Notes: generated from the sequence alone by a model not told the origin. Shown: positions 1 to 10,945, numbered from the stretch's first letter. The stretch is DNA of 38,529 nucleotides from Synechococcales cyanobacterium PMM_0082 (GCA_949127865.1 CASBQR010000223.1:1-38529); one strand, 5' to 3'. Numbers and translations are program-made.

Positions 1-47
1 GATTAATTACTATAAAGAAAATACTTGCATTAAAAAATAATACTAAA

Positions 48-317
48 TTACAAAATGTTAGTTGTCTGAGCTAAGTCACAGTGAGCAAGGCATTTATTTA
101 ACCATTTAGCTAAATTTTGACGACTATCTAACTGCTGACGGGCGACGCTCCATACTTGTAAGGCATCAGTTGGAGTGTTAATTGAAACCTTAAGAGGCTT
201 ACCAGTACTGCAATTACACAAAATCCCTAAATCCAGTAAACGATAATATGCCTGCCAGCGATCGCCTTGATCGAGTTCAATGGTGAAAGGATTTGCAGAC
301 TTAGTGGACTTTTGCAT
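48..317 (-). CDS. Conserved hypothetical cyanobacterial protein (Asr-like small protein, 89 aa)
   Basis: ORF track; compact soluble protein with own upstream region; no firm family recognised. Confidence 0.55.
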   Translation of the reverse strand: MQKSTKSANPFTIELDQGDRWQAYYRLLDLGILCNCSTGKPLKVSINTPTDALQVWSVARQQLDSRQNLAKWLNKCLAHCDLAQTTNIL

Positions 318-591
318 GAATACTAAATTTTTAGTTTGTTACAAGAAAATCATATTATAGTTGATAATATAAGTCAATAAAACTGAGAAGTAATGGCATT
401 AACTATAGATAATTTTTAGATTTTCTATTCTTTCTCAGGTTTTTTGCTAAATTTAAAACTACAAGTATCTACTTTTAATTGGGAAATTAAATATCTAATA
501 TCTGTAATTGCAGAATTGATAGTAAAACCTACTAAAAGTAATTACCCTTGTAGGTATTTTGATGTCTCAAGTAATCTAAGGAAATAATACT

Positions 592-1131
592 ATGTCAACA
601 GTACAAAGTTTAATGCGTGCCTTTGGCGAAGTTGGAAGTAATGTAGTCGTGCTTGAAGTTTCGGTAACTGAGCCAGTGTGTGAAGGCTTAAATATGGCTA
701 TAGCTAGTTTTCAGGCTTTATATATTCAATATCAAAAACATCACTTTGTGGTTGAAGGTGCGGAGTTTTATTCGTTGCATGACTTTTTTCAAGAAAGTTA
801 TGATGCCGTTAAAGGTCACGTCCACGATCTAGCAGAACGTTTAGATGGTCTCGGTGGCGTACCTGTAGCCAGTTTTGCTAAATTAGCAGAGTTATGTTGT
901 TTTACACCTGAAGCTGATGGGGCGTTTAATAGCCGAACTATGCTTGAAAATGATTTAGTTGCAGAGCAAGCAGTTATCGCTACTATTCGTCGTCAGGCAA
1001 GTCAGGCAGAAAGCTTGGGCGATCGTGCTACCCGTTATCTTTATGAAAAGATTTTATTAGCAACTGAAGAAAGGGCATACCACATATCTCATTTCTTGGC
1101 TGATGATACTTTAGTTATTTCGGCAAATTAA
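592..1131 (+). CDS. dps: Dps-family (ferritin-like) DNA-protection protein
   Basis: [40 protein letters not shown] matches the Dps ferroxidase-region motif. Confidence 0.9.
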   Translation: MSTVQSLMRAFGEVGSNVVVLEVSVTEPVCEGLNMAIASFQALYIQYQKHHFVVEGAEFYSLHDFFQESYDAVKGHVHDLAERLDGLGGVPVASFAKLAELCCFTPEADGAFNSRTMLENDLVAEQAVIATIRRQASQAESLGDRATRYLYEKILLATEERAYHISHFLADDTLVISAN

Positions 1132-1175
1132 ATTGATCTAGATATTAGATCTCTTGCAAACTCACAGATTTTGGG

Positions 1176-1248
1176 TTTAGAGGGGTTTACCCATTCCGAA
1201 GCCCCTAAATCTCCAACTCTGGGGACTTTGATTTTCAGAAACCCCAGA
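1176..1248. repeat. Two adjacent GC-rich hairpins downstream of dps (possible terminator or dispersed intergenic repeat)
   Basis: TTTAGaGGGG...CCCCTAAA (1176-1209) and TCTGGGG...CCCCAGA (1218-1248). Confidence 0.5.
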
Positions 1249-1334
1249 CAGAATTAGGGGCAGGGCAGATTCTTTAAAGGAAATCTCCTTATTGGGAATG
1301 GTAGTTACTCAGTTGTTAGTCTTTTCAGGCTGAA

Positions 1335-2078
1335 CTAGTAAATAATTTGTAAAGTTACCGTAGCTTCAACCTTCTGTTCACCTCCTAAAATTGGGACAGC
1401 ACTAGCAGCTTTTGCCACAGTATCCATGCGTTGTTGAGAAATTGGAAAAGCGATAGGAGAATCTCCAATGACAATGGACTTAATTGATTTTGGTGTAAAC
1501 CCTAAACCGCTTAAGACTGAGTTAGCTTGAATTTGGGCATCTTTTACGGCATCTTGGAGGGCAATTTGCCTAGCATCATTTAACTCTTGATCGGAGGCGA
1601 TAAAGCTCAATTGTTCAATTTGATTAGCCCCAGATCCAACTGCGGCATCAATAACTGCCCCTGCTTTTTCGATCGCAACTAAAAAACTAACACTAGTCTG
1701 CCCTGTAAAACCTTCTTGGCGTTGGCGATTATTTTCATAAACATATTTGGGATTAAGCTGAATGCTAGCGGTTTGTAACTTTTCTACACCTAATTGTTGT
1801 AAACGAGAAACAATGCTATTGGCTTGACGAGCAACTTCTGTTTGAGTGGCGATCGCAGTTTTTGCTTCCACATTTACCCCCAACTGAATTCTGGCTTTAG
1901 TGGTTTTAACCATTCTTTCCCCTCGCCCTGACACGGTAAGCACCCGCTCATTTTTGAGTTCTGAAGATTTAGGAGATATTTCTTCTGCTTTTAAGTCTGA
2001 CATTGTGAATGGTGCGATCGCTACTACAGAGCCAATACAAAGAGTACAGCTAAGTATCAATGTAGTGAGATGACGCAT
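1335..2078 (-). CDS. SIMPL (DUF541) domain periplasmic protein
   Basis: N-terminal signal-like segment; VSGRGERMVKTTKARIQLGVNVEAKTA...QLNPKYVYENNRQRQ...GFTGQTSVSF typical of SIMPL. Confidence 0.85.
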   Translation of the reverse strand: MRHLTTLILSCTLCIGSVVAIAPFTMSDLKAEEISPKSSELKNERVLTVSGRGERMVKTTKARIQLGVNVEAKTAIATQTEVARQANSIVSRLQQLGVEKLQTASIQLNPKYVYENNRQRQEGFTGQTSVSFLVAIEKAGAVIDAAVGSGANQIEQLSFIASDQELNDARQIALQDAVKDAQIQANSVLSGLGFTPKSIKSIVIGDSPIAFPISQQRMDTVAKAASAVPILGGEQKVEATVTLQIIY

Positions 2079-2256
2079 ATTATTAAGTCCTGATAATTTT
2101 GAGATGGTATTTTTCTATCTATGGCTTTAAGATATCACCTTCAAAACGCGATTTAGTTCGGTTTCATTTTTGGAAACAATTTGATTAGCTAAAATCAATC
2201 TTAAAAAATAGTAAATCAAAGCTGTGAGCTAAAATTTAATAGTTCATAAAAAATGT

Positions 2257-2622
2257 TTGCACTTAATGACACAGTCAAAAAATGTTCTAGGGCAACCCCT
2301 GCAAATCTGTTGCACCTCTCCGATCACAGGATTTTATCGTGATGGCAAATGCGAAACAGGTACCCAAGATCGGGGAATTCATGTGGTTTGTGCCGAAATT
2401 ACTGATGAATTTTTAGCATTTACTAAGTCTATGGGCAATGATTTAAGTACAGTTAGTTTTAGTTTTCCTGGATTGAAACAAGGCGATCGCTGGTGTTTGT
2501 GTGTATCACGTTGGCAAGAGGCATTAGAAGCTGGCGTGGCTCCACCGATTATTTTGGATGCTACCCACGAAGCTGCGTTGAGGTCTGTGAGCCTAGAAGA
2601 ACTAAAAAAGTATGCTATCTAA
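2257..2622 (+). CDS. DUF2237 family protein
   Basis: NVLGQPLQICCTSPITGFYRDGKCETGTQDRGIHVVCAEITDEFLAF; true start probably the second Met (MTQSKN). Confidence 0.85.
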   Translation: MHLMTQSKNVLGQPLQICCTSPITGFYRDGKCETGTQDRGIHVVCAEITDEFLAFTKSMGNDLSTVSFSFPGLKQGDRWCLCVSRWQEALEAGVAPPIILDATHEAALRSVSLEELKKYAI

Positions 2623-3028
2623 GTATGAGCGGATAGTTCACTTTCAAGATACAGATGCAGCGGGCGTAGTCTTTTTTGCCAATGTTTTATCGATTTGCCA
2701 TGAGGCATACGAAGATGCGTTACAGACGGCAGGGTTTAATCTGAAGCTATATTTTAGTAATGCTGGTGACTACGCTGTGCCAATTACTCATGCTCAGGTA
2801 GATTTTTTAAAGCCTATGTTTTGTGGCGATCGCCTATTAGTTAATCTGCAACCGCAACAATTAGATAATTATTCTTTCCAAATTAATTACAAAATTACTG
2901 ATGGTAATGCCAAGTTATTAAGTATTGCCCAAACTCAGCACATTTGTATTAGCAAGAGCGATCGCACTAAGTTAGATATTCCCTTTGAAATTAGAGCATG
3001 GATTATGGAAGCATCCCCAGTACTTTAG
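2612..3028 (+). CDS. Hotdog-fold acyl-CoA thioesterase, likely 1,4-dihydroxy-2-naphthoyl-CoA hydrolase (phylloquinone pathway)
   Basis: VHFQDTDAAGVVFFANVLSICHEAYEDAL 4HBT motif; 11-nt overlap with the upstream gene. Confidence 0.8.
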   Translation: MLSKYERIVHFQDTDAAGVVFFANVLSICHEAYEDALQTAGFNLKLYFSNAGDYAVPITHAQVDFLKPMFCGDRLLVNLQPQQLDNYSFQINYKITDGNAKLLSIAQTQHICISKSDRTKLDIPFEIRAWIMEASPVL

Positions 3029-3525
3029 GTAGCTCTGACCATAAATATCCCTTCACAGTGACAATACCCATTAATAATTGATAAATCATTTAATTTAAAT
3101 TCATCCCCAAGTTTTTTTAATATTTCAGTCAGACTTGCGAGGATTTCTTGATCTTCAGTAATTCCAGTAAAATTTTTGCCTAAAGCTTCCTCCAGTAATG
3201 ATGCTTGCAAGCAATGCTTCAGATCCGTCGGGGTTAATTGCAATTCTAAATTTACTTGGATTGGCTCTAAAAGTTTAAGGGCTTCACGTTTTAAGACTTG
3301 AGGTGTATTTAAATAAATTTGACTAGAGGTTAAAGCCAAATTACTCAAATGCAATCCTTGATAAACGACACCTGTAGCGGCAACTTTGGCACTGGGAATT
3401 AAGCCCTGCAAAATCTCCCGATCGCTTCCTGTTATAGCAACTTCAAGGGATTTTACTGATTCTACTTGCGATCGCAGCCACAATTTAATTAAAGGCGTTA
3501 ATACGGAACGGATAACTGCTGACAT
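3025..3525 (-). CDS. DUF2993 (LmeA-like lipid-binding) protein
   Basis: Short DUF2993-like architecture (VESVKSLEVAITGSDREILQGLIPSAKVAATGVVYQGLHLSNLALTS). Confidence 0.7.
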   Translation of the reverse strand: MSAVIRSVLTPLIKLWLRSQVESVKSLEVAITGSDREILQGLIPSAKVAATGVVYQGLHLSNLALTSSQIYLNTPQVLKREALKLLEPIQVNLELQLTPTDLKHCLQASLLEEALGKNFTGITEDQEILASLTEILKKLGDEFKLNDLSIINGYCHCEGIFMVRAT

Positions 3526-3549
3526 GAAAAATTGAGCTAAATAATGGAA

Positions 3550-4290
3550 CTAGGGTAAAGGATTTAGGGTGTCTCGAAATTTAATCACATTTCCGATCAC
3601 AGCGATCGCAGGTGCCAGAAAATTAGAGGCAACAATTTTTTCTAGAATATTATCGAGGGTTCCCACTAACTCGGCTTGATCGGCACGAGTACCTTGACGA
3701 ATTAAGATAATTGGCGTTTCCGTAGCTAATCCTGCGGTAATTAATTGAGGAATAATTTCTGGGAGGTTATGTAATCCCATATAGATCACAATGGTTTCCG
3801 AGCCTGTGGCGATCGCTTGCCAGTTAACTTTAGGCGTGTATCTGCCTGCGGCTTCATGTCCTGTGACAAAGGTAACGGAAGAACTATAGTCTCGATGGGT
3901 CAGAGGAATTCGAGCATAAGCAGGTACAGCAATCCCAGAGGTAATGCCCGGCACTACTTCCACTTCAATCCCTGCGGCAATTAAATCCGCCATTTCTTCG
4001 CCGCCCCGACCGAATATAAATGGGTCACCACCTTTTAAGCGCACTACAACAGCTTGATCTTGAGCCTTCTCGATTAATAACTGGGTAGTTTCCGATTGCA
4101 AAAGCGAGTGATTGCCCCGACGTTTACCCGCATTAATTTTTTCGGCAAAGGGATTAATCATGCTTAAAATTTCGGGACTAACCAAGGCATCATAGATAGC
4201 CACGTCACAATGCTCTAGCAGAGTTTTGCCCTTAATGGTCATTAATCCCGGATCTCCAGGTCCTGCCCCAACTAAATAAACTTTGCCCAT
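3550..4290 (-). CDS. cobA: Uroporphyrinogen-III C-methyltransferase
   Basis: VYLVGAGPGDPGLMTIKG...VVRLKGGDPFIFGRGGEE...VVPGITSG. Confidence 0.95.
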   Translation of the reverse strand: MGKVYLVGAGPGDPGLMTIKGKTLLEHCDVAIYDALVSPEILSMINPFAEKINAGKRRGNHSLLQSETTQLLIEKAQDQAVVVRLKGGDPFIFGRGGEEMADLIAAGIEVEVVPGITSGIAVPAYARIPLTHRDYSSSVTFVTGHEAAGRYTPKVNWQAIATGSETIVIYMGLHNLPEIIPQLITAGLATETPIILIRQGTRADQAELVGTLDNILEKIVASNFLAPAIAVIGNVIKFRDTLNPLP

Positions 4291-4387
4291 ACTGACGAAT
4301 TATGTGATTAATTAGAACCCATATTATGACTTTAGTTCTAATTACTAATAGTATTGATTGTAGCTTTCGTTGACTTAGAGAATTGAC

Positions 4388-5134
4388 TTAAAGAATAATC
4401 TCTAAATTGATTTGCGAAGATTTTTCGGTAAAGTAGGGATGAACTTGGATCTGCCCATAGAAATCTGACTGTACTAGTTCCACCTTTGCCTGTGCTGATA
4501 GAAATAATAGTCCAGTAAACACTCCTACCCGATCGCTAAAGACTTTTACTAACTCGGAAATATCAATAGTTGCAGGATTTTGATTAAAAAATACCTCAAG
4601 TTGCATCGCCATTTCTGACAAATTTTCTTTGTGTGCCAACTGAGCGATCGCGCGTAGTGCCACCTGTCGAGATTGGGGACGATTTCGATTTTGATTAGGT
4701 CTTTTTCCGACTCTCTGCCCCATAGTTTGAGCAATTTCTTCTAACTGAATAATTAACTCGGCTAGGGTAGTTTTTCGACCTTCGGGGGGCAGAGCCGCAG
4801 GGCGACGTTTGATTACTTGATCGAAGTTAATTGGCTTATCACTAGATGAGGGTTCGCCAAGATCCATAAAATCATCTACAGATTCTTCGGTCAAAGTTGC
4901 AACTTGGGAAAGACTCTGGGCCTTGAGTAAAACCAGCATCGAAGCATAGAGTAAAGCCTGTCCCGATTCATAAAGATCTCGGCGATCGTCGCTAATTAGC
5001 CTAGACAGAAACCGATCTACCACATCTATAACTTGGATATCCCACGGATCGATTTCACCACGCTCAGCTAGGTCAATCAACATCGCGATCGCCTCTTTCG
5101 TAATCGAAGTGGTTTTAGATTCGGCTTCTGCCAC
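4388..5134 (-). CDS. scpA: Segregation and condensation protein A
   Basis: AMLIDLAERGEIDPWDIQVIDVVDRFL...ASMLVLLKAQSL kleisin N-terminus and C-terminal winged-helix-like region. Confidence 0.9.
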   Translation of the reverse strand: MAEAESKTTSITKEAIAMLIDLAERGEIDPWDIQVIDVVDRFLSRLISDDRRDLYESGQALLYASMLVLLKAQSLSQVATLTEESVDDFMDLGEPSSSDKPINFDQVIKRRPAALPPEGRKTTLAELIIQLEEIAQTMGQRVGKRPNQNRNRPQSRQVALRAIAQLAHKENLSEMAMQLEVFFNQNPATIDISELVKVFSDRVGVFTGLLFLSAQAKVELVQSDFYGQIQVHPYFTEKSSQINLEIIL

Positions 5135-5142
5135 CCTAGTTC

Positions 5143-6738
5143 TTACTCCTGAATAGTAGGTTCTAGAGCAGGTAATTGGCTAACGGGTTCTTGATCCGCC
5201 AGTTGTTTCAAAAGCTCTACTTTCAAAGCTTGATTCTGAATAGATGCACTGAGAAATGGCGTGTCATGGACAGACTGATTTGCCAGTGTAAATATCGGAT
5301 TAGAAGCAATACCTGCTACCCCTGTGAATACTAATGTAACCACGATCGCTACCTGTAAAGGTTTCATGCCATCAGCAGTCCATGTAGGATTAATTGGATA
5401 ATTTTTCACAGAATCAGACATTTCCTGCGGCTCTTTGACTACCATCATCTTCACAACTCGGATGTAGTAATAAATAGAAACCACACTCATCGCCAAAGCC
5501 AAAATCACCAAACCGTAAGCTTGAGCTTGCCAGCCTGCCCAGAAAATATAAATTTTGCCAAAGAAGCCTGCCAAAGGAGGAATACCACCTAGGGAGAGCA
5601 AACACACGCTTAGACATAGGGTGAGTAAAGGATCTTTTTGGTACAAGCCACTGTATTCACTAATTTGATCGGTGCCAGTTTTAAGGGAAAATAGAATTAC
5701 ACAACCAAAGGCACCCATATTCATAAATAGGTAAACCAACATATAGAAAACCATGCTGGCATAACCTGCTTCGGTCCCGATCGCCATCCCCAAAATCACA
5801 AAACCTGCTTGCCCAATCGAAGAGTAGGCTAACATCCGCTTCATACTGGTTTGGGCGATCGCTACAACATTGCCCAAAATCATACTAAAAATTGCCAACA
5901 CTACAAATACATAGTGCCACTGCTCATAGACCATCGGGAATACTGTGACCATGAACCGTATGGCAAGGGCAAAACCTGCCACTTTAGAGCCAATGGATAA
6001 AAATGCCACCACAGGGGTAGGTGAACCTTCGTAAACATCTGGAGTCCACTGATGAAAAGGCACTGCCGATAGCTTAAAGGAAATACCTGCAATTACAAAT
6101 ACCATTGCCACAATTAAACTCAAGCCACCCAACGGTAACCGCGAAGCGATCGCATGGAGATTGGTATAACCACCAGATAAACCATAGAGCAGCGACATTC
6201 CGTATAAAAAGACGGCAGAACTAGATGCACCAATTAATAAATATTTTAAAGCCGCTTCATTAGAGCGAGGATCGCGCTTGGCATATCCTGAAAGTAAGTA
6301 AGATGAAATACTGAGGGTTTCAAGAGCGACAAATACCATCACCAAGTCATCAGCCCCAGCCAAGAACATTCCGCCCAAGGTTGCCGATAGTAAGATCGTA
6401 ATGTATTCACTAATCGCAATACCCGATTGCAGAAAATAGCGTTCAGAAATTAAAATAGTTAGCACCGAGGACAAAGCGATCGTGGCTCGGAAAATAATAC
6501 TGAGTTTGTCCCCATTAAAACTTTCCACAAACGCTAAGGGTTCTGTTAAATTAGTCCACTGCCAAATTAGAACTGTAACAGCGCCTAATAACCCACTAAT
6601 AGCGATCGCTGGCAACCACTTAGAAGTTTTAACAGAAACCAAATCAGCAACCAAGGCGATTAGCAAGGATACGACTATGATTGATTCTGGGAGAATGACC
6701 CCAGCGTTTAATACGACATTGAGATTTGCAAAGTCCAT
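5143..6738 (-). CDS. ndhB: NAD(P)H-quinone oxidoreductase subunit 2
   Basis: [61 protein letters not shown]; 531 aa. Confidence 0.95.
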   Translation of the reverse strand: MDFANLNVVLNAGVILPESIIVVSLLIALVADLVSVKTSKWLPAIAISGLLGAVTVLIWQWTNLTEPLAFVESFNGDKLSIIFRATIALSSVLTILISERYFLQSGIAISEYITILLSATLGGMFLAGADDLVMVFVALETLSISSYLLSGYAKRDPRSNEAALKYLLIGASSSAVFLYGMSLLYGLSGGYTNLHAIASRLPLGGLSLIVAMVFVIAGISFKLSAVPFHQWTPDVYEGSPTPVVAFLSIGSKVAGFALAIRFMVTVFPMVYEQWHYVFVVLAIFSMILGNVVAIAQTSMKRMLAYSSIGQAGFVILGMAIGTEAGYASMVFYMLVYLFMNMGAFGCVILFSLKTGTDQISEYSGLYQKDPLLTLCLSVCLLSLGGIPPLAGFFGKIYIFWAGWQAQAYGLVILALAMSVVSIYYYIRVVKMMVVKEPQEMSDSVKNYPINPTWTADGMKPLQVAIVVTLVFTGVAGIASNPIFTLANQSVHDTPFLSASIQNQALKVELLKQLADQEPVSQLPALEPTIQE

Positions 6739-7109
6739 ATTGTTTAAAAATTTTATCTAAGCTAGATTGTATCGTCCAAACCATTCCTAATATCAGCTTT
6801 GTCATAGAAATTGCTATAACAAACTATAGACTTGGCAATTAATTACCACAATTTTTATTTGATTTTCAGAAATTTAGATCAGCATTTAACAGCTTTTTGC
6901 TATCATTGGGAGTGTCAAGAGGGGCAGTTAGAAGTACTTTAGCCCCAGAGTATGACAGCTACAGCAATAGAAATTTACACTTTTCATACTAAAAACAGTG
7001 GTATATAAAGAGTAAGGCATAAATAACTTTTGAGTTTGGGCTAACTTAATTAGTTAAAGTATAGTCATCCATCTAAAAATCCTTCTAAAAATCTCCAGAG
7101 ACATCTCCA

Positions 7110-7319
7110 ATGCAATATTTAATGACGGATCTTCATCAACGATTTATCGGATCCTTAAACCGTAATACACCACTAGTAATCGGGGAAACGCTCCAAGTCG
7201 GTGAACCTGACTCCGTTAAGTCCTATACAGTAGTTAGTATTGATTCCACACGTAGCCGCGATAAAAATGTCAAATCTGTTACTGTAATTGCCTATTCAAC
7301 CGCTAAATCAGCAGAATAA
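7110..7319 (+). CDS. Conserved hypothetical small protein (69 aa)
   Basis: ORF track; isolated ORF with intergenic space on its 5' side. Confidence 0.5.
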   Translation: MQYLMTDLHQRFIGSLNRNTPLVIGETLQVGEPDSVKSYTVVSIDSTRSRDKNVKSVTVIAYSTAKSAE

Positions 7320-7329
7320 TTTGTCCTGT

Positions 7330-9045
7330 CTAGTCAAGCCAATTCTGTAGATTTTTTTGCTGCGTAGGTGTGGGGTTTTTAACTTCAGAAATCATAAAGC
7401 GATCGCACCTAGGCTGCTCTAACCTTAAAGTCACTGTTTTTAACTGATCCTGTTTAAATAGGGTGATCGTAATTTCAGTATGGGGTTTGAAATCCAGCAG
7501 GCGATCGCCAAAAGCTTCAGCCGTAACCCGAAAGCCATTAATCGCTAAAATTTCATCATTGGCATCAATTCCTACTAATTGGGCAGGTGAATTGGCATCG
7601 ACGGATTTTACTGTAACCACCCCATTGTTTGACCGCACAGAAATCCCTGTATAGACTGATTTTTGAGCATAGCCAGCATAAAGCTCTAAGCCAAAGGGTT
7701 CAAAATAGTAGTTAAAATCTAGTTCATCGGTACTATGGATATATTTAAGAAAGAAATCTTGAAGATTCGTACCAGCAACTGTTTCAATGACTGCATATAA
7801 TTCGCCTTCGGTATAGCCAATTTCTGGTTTTCCATAATATTGCCAGAGCGATCGCATCACATCATCTAAAGAACGGCGATTTTGACTAGAGGTTCGGATT
7901 GCTAAATCCAACAGCATGCAAACTAACTCACCCTTAAGATAATAGGAAATCTGACTATTAGGGCTATTGGCATCGGGACGGTACAGCTTAATCCAAGTAT
8001 CAAAACTCGACTCATACAGCGATTGCACCTGTCGTCCTGGAGTATTTTGCAATCTTGTAATTGTTTCGCCTAGACTTTTCAGAAAGTGAGCTTTGCCATA
8101 AATTTTTGCCCTGAGGGGGATGATTTGGTCATAGTAGCTCGTAGCCCCCTCCGCAAACCATAATGAAGATGTATAGTTCTCTTGATCATAATTATAGGTT
8201 TCCAAAGCCTTGGGACGGATACGCTTGACATTCCAAGTATGGAAAAACTCATGGGCAACCAAATTCATAAATTTCAAATAGTGATCGCCACGAAAATTAA
8301 ACCGAGGATAGATTAGAGAACAACAGTTTCGATGCTCTAAACCGCCATAGCCATTAGCTAAATGCAAAATAAATAGATAGCGATCGTATGGTAATCCCCC
8401 AAATAATTCTGCTTCAGTGGCAATTATTGCCTTAGTATCCTGCTCAATTTGCCCTAAATCAGGATTGCCATCCCCCCAAATAATGATTTCATGGGATTTA
8501 CCCAAAACCTCAAACTTAACTTGAGTATGAATGCCAATTTCAAAAGGACTATCAGCTAATTGATCATAGCGATCGGCAAAAAAGATCGAGGCATGATTTT
8601 CAAAATGGGGCAGGGCAGTGGCAATTTCCCAGTTATTTTTGGGGACAACTATTTCTACCGTAAACGGATGATTTTCATAATTGGGAACAAACATAAATGT
8701 TGCCGCCCCATTAAAATAACCGTGAGTATCATCTAAATGATTAGTTCTTACGGTTAACTCATTGGCAAAAATTTTATAACTAATTTGGCAGGTTTGTTTT
8801 AATGATTCAACTCGCCAATAATTTTTAGTGATTTTTAACCAGTTTAAGCTTTTGCCATTTTGGTCTATGGCTTTAAAATCCTGTAAATTTTTGGCATATT
8901 CTCTAACTAAATAAGATCCTGGAGACCACACAGGCAGGTGTAAATCCAGAAAGTCTGCATCCCAATCGCAGATAGTTAATTGAATATTAAAGAGGTGATT
9001 CTCTGGTTGTGGCATGGAAACCACATATTGCCAAGGCTGGGTCAT
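7330..9045 (-). CDS. M61-family peptidase (glycyl-aminopeptidase-like) with C-terminal PDZ domain
   Basis: LVAHEFFHTWNVKRIRP (HExxH zinc site), FAEGATSYYD, PDZ-like QLVGIDANDEILAINGFRV. Confidence 0.92.
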   Translation of the reverse strand: MTQPWQYVVSMPQPENHLFNIQLTICDWDADFLDLHLPVWSPGSYLVREYAKNLQDFKAIDQNGKSLNWLKITKNYWRVESLKQTCQISYKIFANELTVRTNHLDDTHGYFNGAATFMFVPNYENHPFTVEIVVPKNNWEIATALPHFENHASIFFADRYDQLADSPFEIGIHTQVKFEVLGKSHEIIIWGDGNPDLGQIEQDTKAIIATEAELFGGLPYDRYLFILHLANGYGGLEHRNCCSLIYPRFNFRGDHYLKFMNLVAHEFFHTWNVKRIRPKALETYNYDQENYTSSLWFAEGATSYYDQIIPLRAKIYGKAHFLKSLGETITRLQNTPGRQVQSLYESSFDTWIKLYRPDANSPNSQISYYLKGELVCMLLDLAIRTSSQNRRSLDDVMRSLWQYYGKPEIGYTEGELYAVIETVAGTNLQDFFLKYIHSTDELDFNYYFEPFGLELYAGYAQKSVYTGISVRSNNGVVTVKSVDANSPAQLVGIDANDEILAINGFRVTAEAFGDRLLDFKPHTEITITLFKQDQLKTVTLRLEQPRCDRFMISEVKNPTPTQQKNLQNWLD

Positions 9046-9066
9046 ATTTATAACTCTTAATAAAGA

Positions 9067-9918
9067 CTAAGGGTGGATTGAACCATCAGGCATAACTGCC
9101 CCAGTTAAATCAGCATTATTAATATCTATCCCCGCCAAATTTACTGCTGTCAAATTTGCACCCGCCAAAATTGCCCCAGATAAATTAGCGTTGCTCAGAT
9201 CAGCCCCAGTCAATTTAGCATTAGTCAAATTACAGTTGGAAAGATTTATGCCATGTAGAATAGCTTGGCTCAGATTTGCTCCCACTAAATTAGCTAAGGT
9301 AAAATTAGCTCCAGAAAGATTAGCTCCACGCAGATTGACATCCCGTAAAGTTGCCCAGCGAAAATTAGCATTACCTAGATCTGCTTCACTAATATTTGCG
9401 GAATCGAGATTAGCTTCGGAAAAATTAGCATTAGTTAAATCAGTTTCTGCCAAAGTGCTGTTGACTAGATTAGCCAATGACAGATTGGACTTATACAGAG
9501 ATGCACCTCTAAGATTTGCAGAGATCAAATTGGCTCCACTTAAATCGGCTGTACTGACATAGGCAAACCCCAAATTAGCTTCCTTCAGAATAGCTCCTCG
9601 GAGATTTATGCCACTTAAAATGGCAGTACTGAGGTTAGCGTTGGTGAAATTACAACCACTGGCGATCGCCTCACTGAGATTGGCACCATTTAATTGAGCT
9701 GAGTTAAGATTTGCACCCACTAAAATTGCCTTATTGAGAACTGCCCAGTTCAGAATGGCACTAGAAAGATTAGCTCTACTAAAATCCACCTCATCTAAAA
9801 ATGCTCTGGTCAAATCAGCACCACTAAGATTAATTAGAGCTACGGTATGGAGCTTACGCCAGTTATTCCATTGAGTAGAACCTTTCTGAACTATATCTAG
9901 TTGTGCTATATCAGCCAC
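9067..9918 (-). CDS. Pentapeptide-repeat protein
   Basis: Continuous A(D/N)LxxA repeats; N-terminal QKGSTQWNNWRK and C-terminal MPDGSIHP. Confidence 0.95.
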   Translation of the reverse strand: MADIAQLDIVQKGSTQWNNWRKLHTVALINLSGADLTRAFLDEVDFSRANLSSAILNWAVLNKAILVGANLNSAQLNGANLSEAIASGCNFTNANLSTAILSGINLRGAILKEANLGFAYVSTADLSGANLISANLRGASLYKSNLSLANLVNSTLAETDLTNANFSEANLDSANISEADLGNANFRWATLRDVNLRGANLSGANFTLANLVGANLSQAILHGINLSNCNLTNAKLTGADLSNANLSGAILAGANLTAVNLAGIDINNADLTGAVMPDGSIHP

Positions 9919-10048
9919 TATGAATCCTCATTGGAATAAGTTGATTTTTATAAATAATACCCCAAACTCTATGGCTTTAATATCTAAAAAGGTATCTTTA
10001 ATCGGCTAAAGTTTTGCTAGTTTAATCGCCAATTAATCTATAGGAATA

Positions 10049-10888
10049 TCAAGTATGAACTCTACCATCGGGCATGATTGTTCCTTCAAAGTTGGCTCCA
10101 CTGGAGTAAACAGTCAGAAAATTTGCATCTTTGAGGTTGGCTCTAGTTAAGTTAGCTCTAGTGAGGCTCCCAAAGCTCAGATCAGCCTTGCTCAGATTGG
10201 CATTACTGAGGTTGGCATTATTAAAGTTGGTTTTAGTTAAGTCGGTATTACTTAAATCTGCTCCGCTTAAATCAGCCCCACTAAAATCCGCTCCTGCTAA
10301 ATTTCCCCCTGATAAGTTAGCTTTAATTAATTTTGCTTCACAAAGATTGGCATTTGTCAGATCTACTTTGATCAGGTCAGCATTATTTAAGTTTGCCCTA
10401 GTTAAATTAGCCCTACTTAGGATGCTGGCAGATAAAAATGCTCCATTTAGACTTGCTTCCGTTAAATCGGCATCACTGATATTTGCCATACTTAAATAAG
10501 CTTCATTTAAATTTGCTTGCCCAAGGTTAGCACCACTTAAGTTAGCCCCACTCAAAATTGTGCTGCCCATATTTGCCCTCAAAAGATTAGCTCTAGATAA
10601 ATTGGCTTCACTGAGATTCGCACCTATCAAGTTAGAAGTAGAAAGGTTGGCAGCGCTAAGATTTGCTCCACTTAAGTTTGCCATACTTAAAATTGCCATC
10701 TTGAGGTTAGCTTCCCCTAAAAAAGCCTTATAGAGATTCACGCCACTAAGCCTAGCTCCAGCAAAATCTACATTAAAAAACTTTGCCTCACTCATATCAA
10801 TGTAAGCAATATGGCTATTTTCCGCTCGCCATGTATTCCATACTGTTGCTCCTTGTTGGAGAATTGCAAAGAGCCTCTTATTTGCCAT
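10049..10888 (-). CDS. Pentapeptide-repeat protein, paralogue of 9067-9918
   Basis: A(D/N)LSxA repeats; N-terminal QQGATVWNTWRA and C-terminal MPDGRVHT. Confidence 0.95.
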   Translation of the reverse strand: MANKRLFAILQQGATVWNTWRAENSHIAYIDMSEAKFFNVDFAGARLSGVNLYKAFLGEANLKMAILSMANLSGANLSAANLSTSNLIGANLSEANLSRANLLRANMGSTILSGANLSGANLGQANLNEAYLSMANISDADLTEASLNGAFLSASILSRANLTRANLNNADLIKVDLTNANLCEAKLIKANLSGGNLAGADFSGADLSGADLSNTDLTKTNFNNANLSNANLSKADLSFGSLTRANLTRANLKDANFLTVYSSGANFEGTIMPDGRVHT

Positions 10889-10945
10889 TTTTAGATTTCT
10901 GGTCTTTAGTATTAACTAAATTTATTATTGATCTAGTCATAAATT

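Noticed and set aside
6482-6760. 92-aa + strand ORF over the 5' end of ndhB
   Set aside because: Antisense to conserved NdhB coding sequence; no family features
9191-9562. ORF on + strand antisense to pentapeptide gene (LRSAPVNLALVKLQ...)
   Set aside because: Mirror frame produced by the 15-bp pentapeptide repeat periodicity; repetitive low-complexity product
10131-10499. ORF on + strand antisense to second pentapeptide gene
   Set aside because: Same artefact of repeat periodicity on the opposite strand
9067-10888. Regular short repeats that could suggest a CRISPR or minisatellite
   Set aside because: 15-bp periodicity is explained by in-frame pentapeptide repeats; no conserved repeat/unique spacer structure
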